From contig CM012954.1 in the NCBI GenBank assembly GCA_000181795.3, forward strand, positions 7,623,413 to 7,687,412: DNA of 64,000 nucleotides. Direction: 5' to 3'. Each line of letters starts with the position of its first letter. The stretch's first letter is position 1. Below the pieces are notes generated by a model, which saw only the letters and a list, made by a program, of their open reading frames with translations, was not told where the DNA came from and did not search any database. A program made the translations under genes and the position numbers. The DNA is from Trichinella spiralis (lineage: Eukaryota; Nematoda; Enoplea; Trichinellida; Trichinellidae). Positions 36,787 to 48,933 of the stretch are shown here, piece after piece.

Positions 36787-37638
36787 TTAATAATCGTCAG
36801 CAATGGTAGATTCGCCTCTCTGAGGATCGTGTCGCCAAAGCCAGCTTGCAAGCCATTTCTGTGAATGAAAAATGAAAAAAAAGTTTCGCATTAAAAATGA
36901 CATTTACAAGGGGATCAATTGGATTGGTTCGAGCCAACTCTTCTAAAGCTCTTGACATTGTTGGTATGACTTCTTCTTGTAAATAATGTTGTACCTCTTC
37001 ATTCCATGGAACTAATTGAACTAGAAAACTGAATGATTGAAATTTCAAACAAGAAATAAGTATGAAATTGATCGCAACCTTCTGGAAAGATGAACTGAAT
37101 CTCACGACGAGCTTTGAAATAATCATCACTGGCATGCAAGCATTCTTTATCCACATGCAACTGATGATAACTATAAGTATGATGGTATGTAGACGAAATG
37201 TTGGTTGGTAAAAGTCAATAAAATTAAAAAAGAACACTTTTCAAAAGGGGCATTATCAAGCTTCTGAATGATATTTTTCCATGTACCGATTGCCCGTCGA
37301 CCTTCTAGCACCATAGCAATCGCTTCACCACTGCTCAACTGTCGCACGACTTGATCAAATGATGCACTACGGGCCATATCCATGTAAAAATCAATGCATT
37401 GTTCTTCATTCAATCGTACTATCTTTTTCTAAAAGGTAAACAAACAATTGATGTTGTTGTTATGTAAATTTTTTAAAATAACGGCAATATTTACTTTGGC
37501 GATAGTGAGATTGCGTTGGATAATTTCTTTTTCAATTTCTTCAGCTAAATGCAACGCGTTGGATTTTATCAATGCCAACGTACTTTCTAAAACTTTTCCC
37601 TCACTTTTACTCATCTGATCTGTATCTGTACTCATCAT
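36787..37638 (-). CDS. NME5: NME5-type nucleoside diphosphate kinase homologue with DPY-30 motif
   Basis: Group II NDK-like protein; in other animals NME5 is tied to radial spokes of motile cilia and sperm flagella. Exons in transcription order: 37638-37495, 37428-37238, 37170-37079, 37020-36908, 36858-36787; phases close to 203 residues (human 212). The NDK domain has 'ESTLALIKSNALHLAEEIE', 'LNEEQCIDFYMDMA', 'SSGEAIAMVLEGRRAIGTWK' and the active-site region 'CLHASDDYFKARREIQFIFP', where the catalytic-type His is kept (HAS rather than HGS). The C-terminal DPY-30-like dimerisation segment 'VIPTMSRALEELARTNPIDP' is followed by 'WLASWLWRHDP'. The first donor/acceptor pairs are ordinary; the second donor (GTGTTC) is weak. 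There are two tandem ATGs at the start. It is the last gene of a minus-strand run, 248 bases after EMC3. Confidence 0.88.
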
Positions 37639-37886
37639 GCATGCAGGAATAAAACTGTTGCGCGATGCGCTTTATTTATTATCAATCTTCGCCTGCTTAT
37701 CATCATCACCATCACAACAGCAACGGTTGGTTGTCATGGTAAAGAATTTGATTTACTTTCAATTTCAATTTTTCATTTTATACTTTCTGCAGAAGAAACA
37801 AACTATATATGTTATTATATTTAGAACAATCATTTCAAGCAATCAGTAATTCAGTCGTCGTCGCAGATATGAATGACATCCGATCA

Positions 37887-38959
37887 TCAAATTTCTATCA
37901 ATTCTTTGTCGGTATTTTTTAATACCCAATTATGGCTACAGATTTGCAATGCTTCCCATTCAGCTTTGAATGCCTGACGTGGATCATGAGGAACAGTATT
38001 TGCCGACATAGTAACCTGCTCTTGCATTAACCGTGCTTGATCAGCAGCTTAAAAATATTAAATACCATAACATACAAAAGACAGATAAGATTTTAAAGGT
38101 GAAATTATTTCATCATCAATTGTAAAATTTACCATTGTCTTCTCCTAAAATCAACGCGTACATACTCCTCAAGCCGAATACATTCAAAAAATACCACGAC
38201 GCAGAGCTGACCCAAGATGCGTCGAGCGATGCCAATGCTATACCATGTTGAAGCATTGGCTTGAAGCGAAGTGTCAATGGAAATGGTACTTTAGCTAAAA
38301 GAATATTTTTTTAATAATAATAATTATTATCAAGTTTCATGTAAGTCACTGAACAAAAACTACTTGTAACAAAGCCAGAAAATGTCCAATTAATCCAACC
38401 ACCGATCACAAGCATTGGAATAACATTTAACAAATTTCCTTTCAGCATGTCAGTCATTACGGACGGATCTAAACAATTCTTCATGGCTAATTGCCTATAT
38501 TTCATTAAAATGAACAAAATTTAATCTAATCTACAATACAAAATAATGCCTACAAATATAAGTGTAGTTGTACTAATTCAAAAATATACCACTCATAGGA
38601 TTGACAACTGGGCTTTGTCGTTGTTGAGCCACTTTGAAATAGCCATTTTCTTCATCGTTAAAAAACTGCTTTCTCATTAGAAATGAATGTTTCGATAAAT
38701 AACGGCCATTTTCTCGCAAAAGCCGACTTCGCACTAATGCATGACTAAAATTTAAAAAATTAAAGTCAAAGCAACAACAATATACTGTATTATATTATTT
38801 TCCCTGTTACCTATCTTGAATTTGCTGCAAGCCAATTTCTTTTTTCGTGTGAATCAGTATTGCCAAATAATGTCTTACAACGCCAATCAAAAATGTGAAC
38901 AGAACGATCGGTACGAAGACCCAAGTTCTTATAGAAGGATCAAGTAGCAACTCGACCAT
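37887..38959 (-). CDS. EMC3: ER membrane protein complex subunit 3
   Basis: Core membrane-insertase subunit of the EMC, related to YidC/Oxa1/GET1, which inserts tail-anchored and multi-pass proteins in the ER. Exons in transcription order: 38959-38811, 38744-38590, 38486-38364, 38294-38133, 38047-37887; phases close to 249 residues (human 261). The N-terminal helix is '[20 protein letters not shown]', then '[10 protein letters not shown]' and '[18 protein letters not shown]'. The core insertase segment is '[20 protein letters not shown]' then '[20 protein letters not shown]', '[20 protein letters not shown]' and '[15 protein letters not shown]'. The C-terminus ends soon after '[17 protein letters not shown]' and lacks the last few dozen residues of the human protein. 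It lies 168 bases after UXT on the same strand. Confidence 0.95.
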
Positions 38960-39127
38960 CTTAATAAATGTAAAGATTCAGCTACCTCTACTTTAAACAT
39001 TATTATATCATGATGAGATACATTAATAAAGTCCGTCAAATACGGATTGGTACTCAACAAATATGAAACAATGATGATTAATCATTTTTTAAGAAACAAA
39101 AACATGTAAAACATATATCATGCAACA

Positions 39128-39755
39128 CTAATAAAAAATATGCCCAGATTGGCTACTGGAGTCATCCATTTGCATAACACGGCCAAGACCCTAAAACACG
39201 ATTTTCCATCAATAATTAAACACATAATTTGTATGTATGGATACGTACGTAAACTAAAAGAGAAATGTGAGCTTTGATTGATCCAATAACTGCCAACTGC
39301 TTCTTGGAAAGCATTTTCAACAATTGCAATCTTTCATTAATAACTACGTCTGCCTCGTCCAGTGTAAATTCCACAAACGTGCCGCAGCCCACATCAATGA
39401 AAATGTGATTTGGATCATTTCTGAAACGTTTATAGATGAAATTGAAAAAAAAACTGTCATGGCACTCAAGTATTTTAATTACACCACAGCTTGAGCGAAA
39501 AATCCTAAACCCAGATTCACTTTCATTTTCAGCTTCTTCAAAGGTCGAAGAGACTTTATAACCGCAATGGATTGCAACAACAGCTGATACTCGCAAATAT
39601 CATCTAATATTCGTTGGTGCTTTTCTTGTTGTTCTCTACAAAAGAAAGTAAGAAAATTCAAAAAATTTTTCAAAAAAAAGTTACCTTAAGTCTGGCTTCA
39701 GCCTTTCATTGATAAATTTTTCTATAGCGTGGACTCGCGACATTTCAACTTCCAT
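39128..39755 (-). CDS. UXT: UXT prefoldin-like protein
   Basis: Alpha-type prefoldin-like protein of the R2TP/URI prefoldin-like complex, involved in protein complex assembly and transcription co-regulation. Exons in transcription order: 39755-39685, 39635-39483, 39420-39255, 39190-39128; phases close to 150 residues (human 157). The N-terminal coiled coil includes 'RVHAIEKFINERLKPDLREQ' and 'ILDDICEYQLLLQSIAVIKS'. The beta hairpin is recognisable in 'KVNLGLGFFAQAVV' and 'HIFIDVGCGTFVEFTLDEAD', and the C-terminal coil has 'IGSIKAHISLLGL'. The match is moderate overall but follows the family from end to end. The ATG at 39755 is preceded by AG-ending sites that could serve as trans-splice acceptors, and NPRL3 stops 141 bases upstream. 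Confidence 0.85.
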
Positions 39756-39896
39756 CTTTTCAGTTTCTATCAGAAATATCTTTAAACAATACAAAAATTA
39801 ACCAACAAATAATATATATATATATGTCGTCAGTCACAAATATACACGCAAGTCTAGTCAATGAAGTACACGTTTCAAAAAATTTACTAAATGTAA

Positions 39897-42245
39897 CTAA
39901 TAATAGGACATATATAATTCTTCATGCACGCAAGTAAATAAAAAATCTTGATAATGAGAAATGAATTCAGTTAATTCAACACGTGTCAATCCATTATAAT
40001 ACATGATATCTTCAAGATGATGCTCGCCGTCAAGAAACGAAATAATCTTGGCAAACGTATCTATTCGAATTTTGCATTCATTGTTTTTGATAATATAAAG
40101 TATAGCATGACGAGGAATGAAATTCAACAATGATGAAACAGTTTCCTGAGATAAATCATTTAAAACACTTTCGTCTAGATTTTCTTGAGGTATCCAATCA
40201 ACGTTTAAGTATACATAGGTGTGCAGTTGAACAATCAGACGATGCTTTAAAAGCCATACTAAAATTGCAACTTTTTTTACTTTTTCGTCATTTTTGAATC
40301 CATCTTCTGGAAGTAAATAATCTCGAATAATGAGAGGAGAGTTAAATTTGCTCAACATCACTGCCAATTCAACACGAAATTGAAGGGCGAAGCGCTTTTG
40401 AATGTGCTCACTAAAAATTCTTCATTATGTATAATATCAATACATTTTCCATAATAACTGAATATATAATCTTTGTTCAAGGTTTAATAATTAGAACTAT
40501 TAATATCATTACTAAAATACTATCTCAAACATTAACAGAATACTGTAATACCTAACTCAATAATGCAGGTACAGTATGCCAGATAACGTGAAGATATATT
40601 AGTTTTTTTTAAGTATTTTCACAGTTCATGGCATAGTACAGCATTTCAAATGACAGTACAGCTTCCGTCAAATATTCATTTACTGCATGCTAACTTACTT
40701 TGCCAAATCAGCAGTTCTCGATACAATGTAAGTGTTGTTTTGCGCAATTGGATATACCATTATTGCTTTTCCCCAGTAAACAAGATGTTCAGCAAAGCGA
40801 AAAATCTAACATAAATGTTTTAAAAATTGAAAGCATTTTTAAAAAATTCATATTTACTAAAGAAAGGTCCATTTGCAATTCTTGGCCTATTGCTTGCAAA
40901 TTTTTCAATGGCGATACAATTTGTAAAAAGTGGCGCATAGCACCCGCTGCATTTGGAAACATATTGTCCATAACTGTGCGTGACCCTTCTAATAATATCA
41001 TTGTATGATAAGGCCTGAAAAATGCTTTAATCAATTGCAGTTGTTAGTAAATGAACAACAGCTGTTTACTTTATCAGTATTGTACCCTGAGATAAAGTTG
41101 TCTATAATTGAAATTAAATTTTATACAAAACAATACATTTAAAACAATTTTCATATTACATGTAATGAAAACATTGGTTTCTTAGTAGTAACGGTTGACG
41201 ATTCCAGCAGCTGGCAACCAATATCTAACCAGCCATTAAAACGCAAACTAGTACAACCATATTTAGTTAAGCTAAATCAAATAATATTAATAAATGCAAA
41301 AATATAATAAATATAAAAAAGCAATATGCAATACTCGACAAATATATTTCTCAACGTGAACGCAAGAGTTGACTTTTGCCAAATGTATTCTTCAGTAACC
41401 TCAAATACATCTGTAATTTCAACCAAATATCAATTAATGAAAAAAAATTTAAATAGAAAATGTACGAACATTGATTTTGCCATTTTGAAACGTCTTGACA
41501 TTGCAAAATAATTTCCATCTGATTAGACAAATACTTTGATTTCAATTCATCCTGTTTGATGCCTTTCGATATTTTCTCAACAAAATTAGCATAACTGTCA
41601 ACAACGTTTTTGGGGGCAGTTGCCTATAAATAAAAAAATAAATGCAATATTAAATAATCAAATTGCATGAATAATTTCAATCTAAAAATTTTTTCCATCC
41701 ATGATATTTGAATTAAAACATACTTGAATAGCAAAAATAACATTATAAAGCAATATGTTTGGCAATTCTTCATCTTCGCATTCTGCATTCAGAGAATTCA
41801 AAAGAACAGGATAACCAATGAAGCGAACATCATTAATTTTAATATGCATCCTTTGATCACACATTTTTGGCAACACTGTAAAAAGGAATGCCAAAATTTC
41901 ATCATCAAAGCCAAAAAGCTTTCCATCTTTTATTGAAGTTTTGCTACAAAACAAATAAACACCCACTAAAAGTGATTAGCAAATAAAAAATTTACTAATT
42001 GTGTTGATGCCACGTGGTTCCGGATTCGACAACAGTGTAAGGGCTATGCATCACCTGATCTGCAAAAAAAAAACTTACGTGCATATGACAAAAATTATTA
42101 TAATTGAAATACTTCTTTGATTTGGTTTTTTCTCATTTTCCAAAGGTGGATACATATATAGCATGCGATCCTCTTTTGGGGTTTTTACTACAATAAATAA
42201 GCTCAGTGGTAGAAAATCTTTTGGCACAGTTTTTGGTACTTCCAT
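39897..42245 (-). CDS. NPRL3: NPRL3, GATOR1 complex subunit
   Basis: Subunit of GATOR1, the GAP complex that restrains TORC1 on lysosomes when amino acids are low. First exons in transcription order: 42245-42113, 42059-41996, 41943-41724, then one ending at 41623; further exons down to 39897 are recognisable but I did not fix every boundary. The N-terminal longin-like part has 'LPLSLFIVVKTPKEDRMLYM' and 'KINDVRFIGYPVLLNSL' with 'ILLYNVIFAIQ', closely matching the family's 'KIDNVRFVGHP' and 'ILFNVVFAL'. Later segments include 'IRPYHTMILLEGSRT'-like sequence and 'IVSPLKNLQAIGQELQMDL'. The C-terminal part has 'VLWLLKHRLIVQLHTYVYL'-like sequence and 'GEHHLEDIMYYNGLTRVEL'. The model appears complete, and shorter than human NPRL3 (569) because the long Ser-rich loop is missing. 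It heads the minus-strand run NPRL3-UXT-EMC3-NME5. Confidence 0.9.
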
Positions 42246-43270
42246 TCTAAAAAAATTATTTTAAATGTTGAAATATCGATAAATAAAAAAATTTTTAATT
42301 TCAGATAAAAAATTATTAAACTGAAAAAACAATGCAAACTGAAAATAATAGGTTATCTGGACAAATATACAAAAATGACAAGAAGGCGAATAAATATTTT
42401 CATAAAAAACAAACGTACGCTGACCTGCATTGTGGATTACTGTATCTGAGAAATAAAATTTTTTGAATTTTGTATTTAAAAAATGAAAAATTAAAAATAC
42501 TATTTTATAATTTTTTTATCCTTAAAAAAATATATATCGATTTTTCAAACATTATTATCAAATAGAAAACATTAATCGATGGTCATTGTATATCGACGTT
42601 TCTGTTAATGGATGTTATGTGATGTTGATGAAATTCATTTGGTCATATGTGAAACTCTAAAAAAATGCTATTAATCTTACTTTCATTTTACTGTCTGCAC
42701 ATTATTGTTTACATAGTGTAAGAGCTGTTGTATTTTGAGAAACAAATTTGTGTGCTTGAATTGCTTGCATTTCTTTTAATTCGAACACATTATTGAATTT
42801 CAAACAAGAAATGCTTCCATTCCATTGCATTTGGTGACGAAGAATTGCCCATGACAAGTAATGTTTTGTGTTTATGTTGCTTTATGCCGAATGAGATTAT
42901 CAGATTAATGATGCAACATTGAAGAAAACATTGAAATATTGACAATTAAAAAATATATATTTTAAATTTGTTTTGAAAATTTAATGTCTTAGTTAGTCAG
43001 TTGAATTTAATGTTTTGAAATGAATTGTTGTTAGCATATTGTAAATTCTTAGCAAAAATTTTTTTTACAAATCATTGATAATCAGAAAAGGAGAAATAGT
43101 AATAGTAAGTAAGTTTATGATATGTACCTGTTTTCTACTGTAAGAACAACGCGACAGTGTTTTGAAATTACGCTGAATATAATTATAGGTAATTGCTGTT
43201 GCTGCTGTGTGTTCAAAGCAAGCGGATATCGATTATGATATCGAAGTTGCTGACAGCGTATGCAAATAAA
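42246..43270. promoter_or_regulatory. Bidirectional upstream region NPRL3 / CPT2
   Basis: About 1 kb between divergent start codons, AT-rich throughout. A small CAG/CTG-like 'TTGCTGTTGCTGCTG' run occurs near 43194-43208. A minus-strand 61-codon ORF at 43115-43300 overlaps the CPT2 first exon and is not supported. Confidence 0.3.
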
Positions 43271-46200
43271 ATGCTGTATCGAACTGAATTGTCTCGACAT
43301 GTAATCCGATTTGTGAGGTAAATTTATTTTTCTTCTCGTAATGATAATAAACTTTTGTTGTAATAGTTTTCTAAAATTATTATTCGTATTCTATTTATTC
43401 TTATTTATCAATATTGAAAAAGTGAATAATTTAGTAACGAAATGTTTGTCTGTTTGTTCGACTGAATAAAAATTTCAGCGAAAGGAAAAGAACAAGAACA
43501 AAATCAAATGCACTTTTATTTTTTGAATTGGCAACAATTACAGCAGTTTATAAAAAACAGATATGAACAATATAAAACCACGGCGACGGGGCTTTTTTGT
43601 TTATTTATAAAATTATTTTTAAATATTGAAGTTATATATATCAGTGCCAGTTGATAAAAATGAAGTTTTCGACCTTTCACCAGGAAAGATGGAAAAAATT
43701 TTACGGGTCATTCAACCGTGAGCTACTGAATAATGTTGTAGGTGTGGCTTTGCCAATTTTCTTTATACAACTCTACTCGACATATTTTTAAACTGGTTCC
43801 TCAGAGTGCCCATTTAATGCATTTTTAAAATCAAGGTTTATCTGCCAATCTATTTCTAGTTTCTGACCAAGATGAAAGCGAAGCTCGGTGATCGTCTTGA
43901 GTTTTCACAGCGCTCCAGTGAAAAAATTAATAATAATCGGTCGGTCCGCTTTAGATTTTCTCACTTTATTGTTTGCTTTTTTCTCTTTTATAATTAATGT
44001 AAATGCAATTTGTAATCTTATCATTATGCAAATTGGTAAATTGAATGCGTTGAATTTTTTACATTTACAGTGACCAAGAGCCGCATGATTTGGCATATCA
44101 GTTTTTGGAGCGCAGCAAAATACCCACGATGCATTTTCAAGACGGTTTGCCACGTTTGCCAATACCAAAATTAAAATATACCTGCCAAAATTATTTAAAT
44201 GGGATCCGTCCTTTTTTGAACGATGAACAGTTCGATGCTGCCAAAAAGCTAGTCGACGATTTCCGTCACAGTTCCGGAGAACGTTTGAATCGCGAATTAA
44301 TACTTTGGTACCGTCGTAATAAGCACACAAGCTACATAGCAGGTTTTTTTTCTTTATTCTCTCTTTTTTTACGTTCTCAAATATTATTATTAACATTCAA
44401 CTTTACAGAACCCTGGTTTGACATGTATTTCCGATACAGAGCTGCCTTGCCAATCAACCAAAATCCATTTCTAGTCTGGAAACCGTACAATGAAAGTTTT
44501 AATAATGATCAAGTAAATAATTTTACAATATTTGATCGATAATTTAAGAAATTCAGGTATTTGTGTACTGTAGTTTTTTAAATTTCTGTCGTGACGCGAA
44601 TCGAACTGTTGAACAATTTGTAAAGCAGTCCGTTTATTTAAAAAATTCCACATTTCAAAATGTTACTGTTTTTAACAATCTTAATGCGATTGACAAACTA
44701 GTATTATTTATCATATGCAAAATTAATGAGAATCATTAACAGTTGAATTGTATTTTGCATGATTAAATCTATTGTGATTTGATTGCCTGATATAATAATT
44801 GACTTTTTTTTAGTTTGTTGAATGTTTAAAATACCAAAAGAATTTTCGAAGTCATTGTTGAATATTTTCTTTTTTACGGAAGAATAAAAGTGTCAAATGT
44901 TAAAATAATGTATTTAAATTATACATGCAATAAAATTTATTTAGGTGTCGATATGTTCAGGCTGAAATTATTTTTAAAATTATAATTGATGGTTAAATTC
45001 AGCTTTCGGTTGCCACCAACATTGTTATATCTGCATGTCGTTTCAAACGTTCATTGGACTACAACTGTCTCCAACCAGAAGTGTACCATTTGCATCCGAA
45101 CAAAAGCAACACTCCATTTTTCAGAAATATTTGCTCGTAAGAATAATATTTTATTGCAAGCGTGTTTGTGTATTTGTTTGTTTGTTTATTTATTTGTATA
45201 TTTTAGAAGACTTCCCGGAAAATTAGCTTGGTTGATTGCTTTCTTGATGAAAGCTTTTCCATTAGATATGTCGCAGTATTCGTTTTTGTTTAATACAACG
45301 CGTATTCCTGTCATGATTAAAGATCAATTGAATACGAATCGTTCATCGAAATGTATTATTGTTTTACGTCGTGGCTATTTTTACAGCCTTACAGTATTCC
45401 GTAAAGATGGTAAAGATTATTATAAGGAAATTTTAATTCTTTTTCATTGTTAATTGTTGTTCAGGTAGTTTAATTTCGCCCGCGGAAATTCATGCTAGTT
45501 TGGAATATATTTTAAAAGATAATCGGCCGGTGGCAGAAAATCCTGTTGGACTGTTGACAACGATTGGTCGTGAACAGTGGTCATTATTGCGAAGTCAGTT
45601 GTTGATGATTGATGGTAATGAGCGTAGTTTGTTGACGATTGACGGTGGTCTTTTTGTGCTTAATTTGGATGAACTGCAATCCGTTGATCCTGAAACTGTT
45701 GGTAAAAGCTTTCTCCACGGGGATGGGATAAACAGGTGGGCTTTTTGTTGAGTCCATTGAAAAAGGCATAAGATTATTGTTCATTTTTAATTAATTAATT
45801 TAATTTAGATGGTTTGACAAATCCATGCAAATTATTGTACATGCGGATGGTTTGGCGGGTGTGAATTTTGAACATTCCTGGGGTGACGGAGTTGCCGTGT
45901 TACGTTTCATGGAAGATGTTTATCGTGATATTAGTTTGAACGCTTGGATCAAGCCAGGCCAACCGACTGATGCATCAATTGATTGTAGCGAATTTGTTGA
46001 AAAGCTGGGTATGCTTTTTTGTTGAGTTTTGTTGTTTGTTTTATTTTTGAATTTTAATTTTTCTGTAGAATTTAAATTGACCAAACCAATTGAAGAGGCA
46101 ATAAAAGTTGCCGGTGAAAATTATCGTGAATGGTGCGATTCGTTAATGTTGAGAACGTTGCAATATCAGGCGATGAATCGAAAATATTTGAAAGAGAACA

Positions 46201-46846
46201 ATTTGAGTCCGGATGCGATTATGCAGACCGCCATTCAGATTGCATTTTATCGGCTGCATTCGAAATTCGTCCCAACTTACGAATCGTGCAGTACGGCCGC
46301 CTTCAAGCATGGGCGTACGGAAGCTGTAAGACCGGCAACTATGGCTTCAAACGAATTTGTCCAAGCGTTGCTTGGATCTGAACGAAATTTTGCCCAACTC
46401 CGATTACTTTTGGAAGCATGTTCCAAGCAGCATTCATTATTGGTAAAGCAGGCTGCGATGGGTAAGAATTAAAGGATTTTGAATTCAATTTTTTAATATT
46501 TGATTTGTTTGTTTAATGCTTAGGTAAAGGTTTTGATCGACATTTATTTGCGATGAAAGTCCTAGCAGAACGACGTGGAGATAGGCTTCCGGATCTTTTC
46601 ATCGACGATACATATCGAACAGCGAATCACTTTACTCTGAGCACGTCCAGCCTTTTCTCGGATGTCATACTTCTCGGTGGTTTTGGTCCGGTGGTTCATG
46701 ATGGTTATGGAATTGGTTATTCAATAACTGACGAACAATTGGGATTTTTGGTTACCACTTACCGACTCAAACGGAACGCGCAACAATTTTGCACATCATT
46801 GGAGCAAAGTCTCAACGATATTCGTATGGTTTTGGAAAATTCTTGA
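43271..46846 (+). CDS. CPT2: Carnitine O-palmitoyltransferase 2, mitochondrial
   Basis: Inner-membrane/matrix acyltransferase that regenerates acyl-CoA from acylcarnitine for beta-oxidation. Exons: 43271-43317, 44071-44342, 44409-44512, 45003-45136, 45207-45409, 45465-45735, 45809-46008, 46069-46461, 46524-46846; phases close to 648 residues (human 658). Exon 1 encodes a basic, acid-free start 'MLYRTELSRHVIRFVR', suitable as a mitochondrial presequence. Family motifs in order: 'RSKIPTMHFQDGLPRLPIPK', 'NKHTSYIAEPWFDMY', 'EVYHLHPNKSNTPFFRNICS', 'FPLDMSQYSFLFNTTRIP', 'FLHGDGINRWFDKSMQ', the catalytic His in 'NFEHSWGDGVAVLRF', 'YESCSTAAFKHGRTEAVRPA' and 'GFDRHLFAMKVL'. Intron 1 (753 bases) and intron 3 (490 bases) are the long ones. 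NDUFAF3 follows 336 bases downstream on the same strand. Confidence 0.97.
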
Positions 46847-47182
46847 ACGAATTATCACTTTTATAACGTAATCAGCACATGCAAACATGCAAACACAATG
46901 TATGCATGTATTGATTAGCGCTATTTTTGGAGAAAACAATTCACTTTCTTTCATTTCAATGAGCTTTCATCAAATTTGGCTGCAATGTGATGATTAGTTA
47001 AAGGGGAAGATTTACGGAAGAAATTGTTATGATTATTAATTCATTTAATTAAATGATTTTTTTCACAAATTTGTTTTATTTTTTATTATTTCTTTTGAAA
47101 GATTCTTTTTTCTTTTTCAAAAATATTTTTCACTATTCATATGTGCATATTATTATATCAATAATTTCCTAGTTTGGCGTAA
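46847..47182. other. Intergenic region CPT2 to NDUFAF3
   Basis: 336 bases; T-rich toward the downstream end, with a CTAG just before the NDUFAF3 start region. A repeated 'CATGCAAACATGCAAAC'-type segment lies near 46875-46895. No gene is seen. Confidence 0.4.
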
Positions 47183-48421
47183 ATGTTGGCTATTAGACGA
47201 GCTTTACTTAAAAATCGCTGCTTGTTTAATCAAACTAATGCAATCAGTGGAAAGAGCACATTTGCTAAAAATGATGATGCAGCAGAAAACAATTCTAAAA
47301 CTACTGAGCCACCACGGTAAGAACAACGGACGTTTGTTTCATTATTATATTTCATGTAAACTGATGAGAGGTGATTATTTATTTTATTTTATTTTCAAGA
47401 TGGACTCCTAAAAAGGCTTGGAATGAATCACTGGCTAGCCAGTATTACATTACTGAAGAAGGTAAAAGCATGCGTACTTCGGTTACTACTGTTCAAGCGA
47501 CGATGGATGAGAAATATCTATGCATAACAGCTTACAACAATTATGGCTTTAGATTGTCAAACCAGAGTCAAGTAATTGGACCGATGATTGTTTTTCCACA
47601 GGCTGCATTATCATGGAAAGTGAGTATGATAAGCAGAAATATTATTCTTATCCAGGCGCATACATAATACTTACACAGGTAGCAAGTCCAGACGAAATTA
47701 CTGAGGAATCAGTATCTATGCTTCGTTTAATTGAGCCGAAACCTGGTTAGTAATTCATATTTTATCTTATTTTTTTAATGCTAATATTTACTTATATAAA
47801 ATTTCTATATGAATATTTCATCAATATTTTGGTTTTATACTTTAACGAATTCATTAAATAAGATGTTCAGCGAAAATTTTAATGATTACAATTAATTGCA
47901 ACTTTTACACTTCTTCAATATTGCTTTAATGATAATTTTGTTTTTTTTTCAATAGATTTGGTTTTGATTGGTGCAGGAAATTCAGAAGATGTTGCACAAG
48001 TAAATGGAAGATTACAAAGTTTTTTTCGAAAGAATTGTTTGAGTGTTGAAATTATGTCTACAGTACGTATGCTTTTATAATAATGATAATAATATTCTTT
48101 TCATTTATTTTTTTTATTTGTAAATAATTTGCATTATTATAGCCCGATGCTTGCCCGTTGTTTAACTATATGAATGCGGATGGACGTTTTGTAATTGCTT
48201 TGCTTTTTCCTGTTAGGAAAATGCCCAAAGCTGGTTTAATAGCGTTAACTTCAAATTTTGATCGTGCATTAGCACATGAAATGGATTCGGACGTTTTAGC
48301 AACACTTGCTGGTGTTAAAGCGAAATCAATTCCACATGCCGTTAAACAGCTCGCATTTGATTGGAAAGAACAGCAAGAAGAACAAAAAGAAATTGAAAAT
48401 ATTTTGAAATCAAAGAAATGA
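47183..48421 (+). CDS. NDUFAF3: NDUFAF3-like mitochondrial complex I assembly factor
   Basis: Matrix/inner-membrane assembly factor that works with NDUFAF4 in early complex I assembly; DUF498/MTH938-like fold. Exons: 47183-47316, 47400-47619, 47679-47745, 47956-48062, 48143-48421; phases close to 268 residues (human 184). The N-terminus 'MLAIRRALLKNRCLFNQ' is basic and suits a mitochondrial presequence. Domain matches: 'YNNYGFRLSNQSQVIGPMIV', 'SPDEITEESVSMLRLIEPKP', 'DLVLIGAGNSEDV', 'SVEIMSTPDACPLFNYMNAD' and 'GRFVIALLFP'. A C-terminal extension of about 60 residues ends in a Lys/Glu/Gln-rich helix ('EEQKEIENILKSKK') absent from the human protein. One acceptor ends in AAG (before 47400). Confidence 0.88.
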
Positions 48422-48933
48422 TTCATTTATTAATTAAAGTATGCGTAACAATTTTTAAGAGAAAAATGCAACGTTAAAATACTGTACTGCATATTATTAA
48501 AACACTGTAATATTATGATGTGTAGTTTATTGCTTTTTTTTGATTTTATTAAAGTTATTGGTTTTATATTAAGTAGTTGTTAAATTCGACGTTGATTTCT
48601 ACAGATTAATGCGGTTTAAAATTTATATGAATTGTATATTTTTTAAATCAAATTACAACAATCTTGATTATCAATACTTGTAATAATTATTAATTAGTCA
48701 TGATTTTCTGATTTTTCTTTCTGTTTTGCATGCTGAAAATTTTCATATATGTCTTATCAAGGTAATTCCTGACAAAATAATAATTATTCTTTTTTTTAGC
48801 TTTAACCTAGTTTTAAATGAAAATCAAGAATAATACTGTAGCAAGGAATGTTATCTGCACCATTTTCAAATTTTGATTTTTCAGATTACGCGTGATCATT
48901 TCTTGATTTCAAAAGTGCTGCTGAAACACTACA
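48422..48933. other. Intergenic region NDUFAF3 to CYB561D-like gene
   Basis: 512 bases, very AT-rich, with no supported ORF. A TTTTTCAG at 48877-48884 ends about 50 bases before the next ATG and is the likeliest acceptor for a spliced leader or an upstream non-coding exon. Confidence 0.4.

Noticed and set aside
44580-44660. A GTTCGATTC box on the minus strand that looks like a tRNA B box, and an open plus-strand frame over the same bases
   Set aside because: The flanking bases do not form a T-arm stem and no A box or acceptor stem fits. The open frame does not match CPT2; the true next CPT2 exon begins at 45003, so this is intron.
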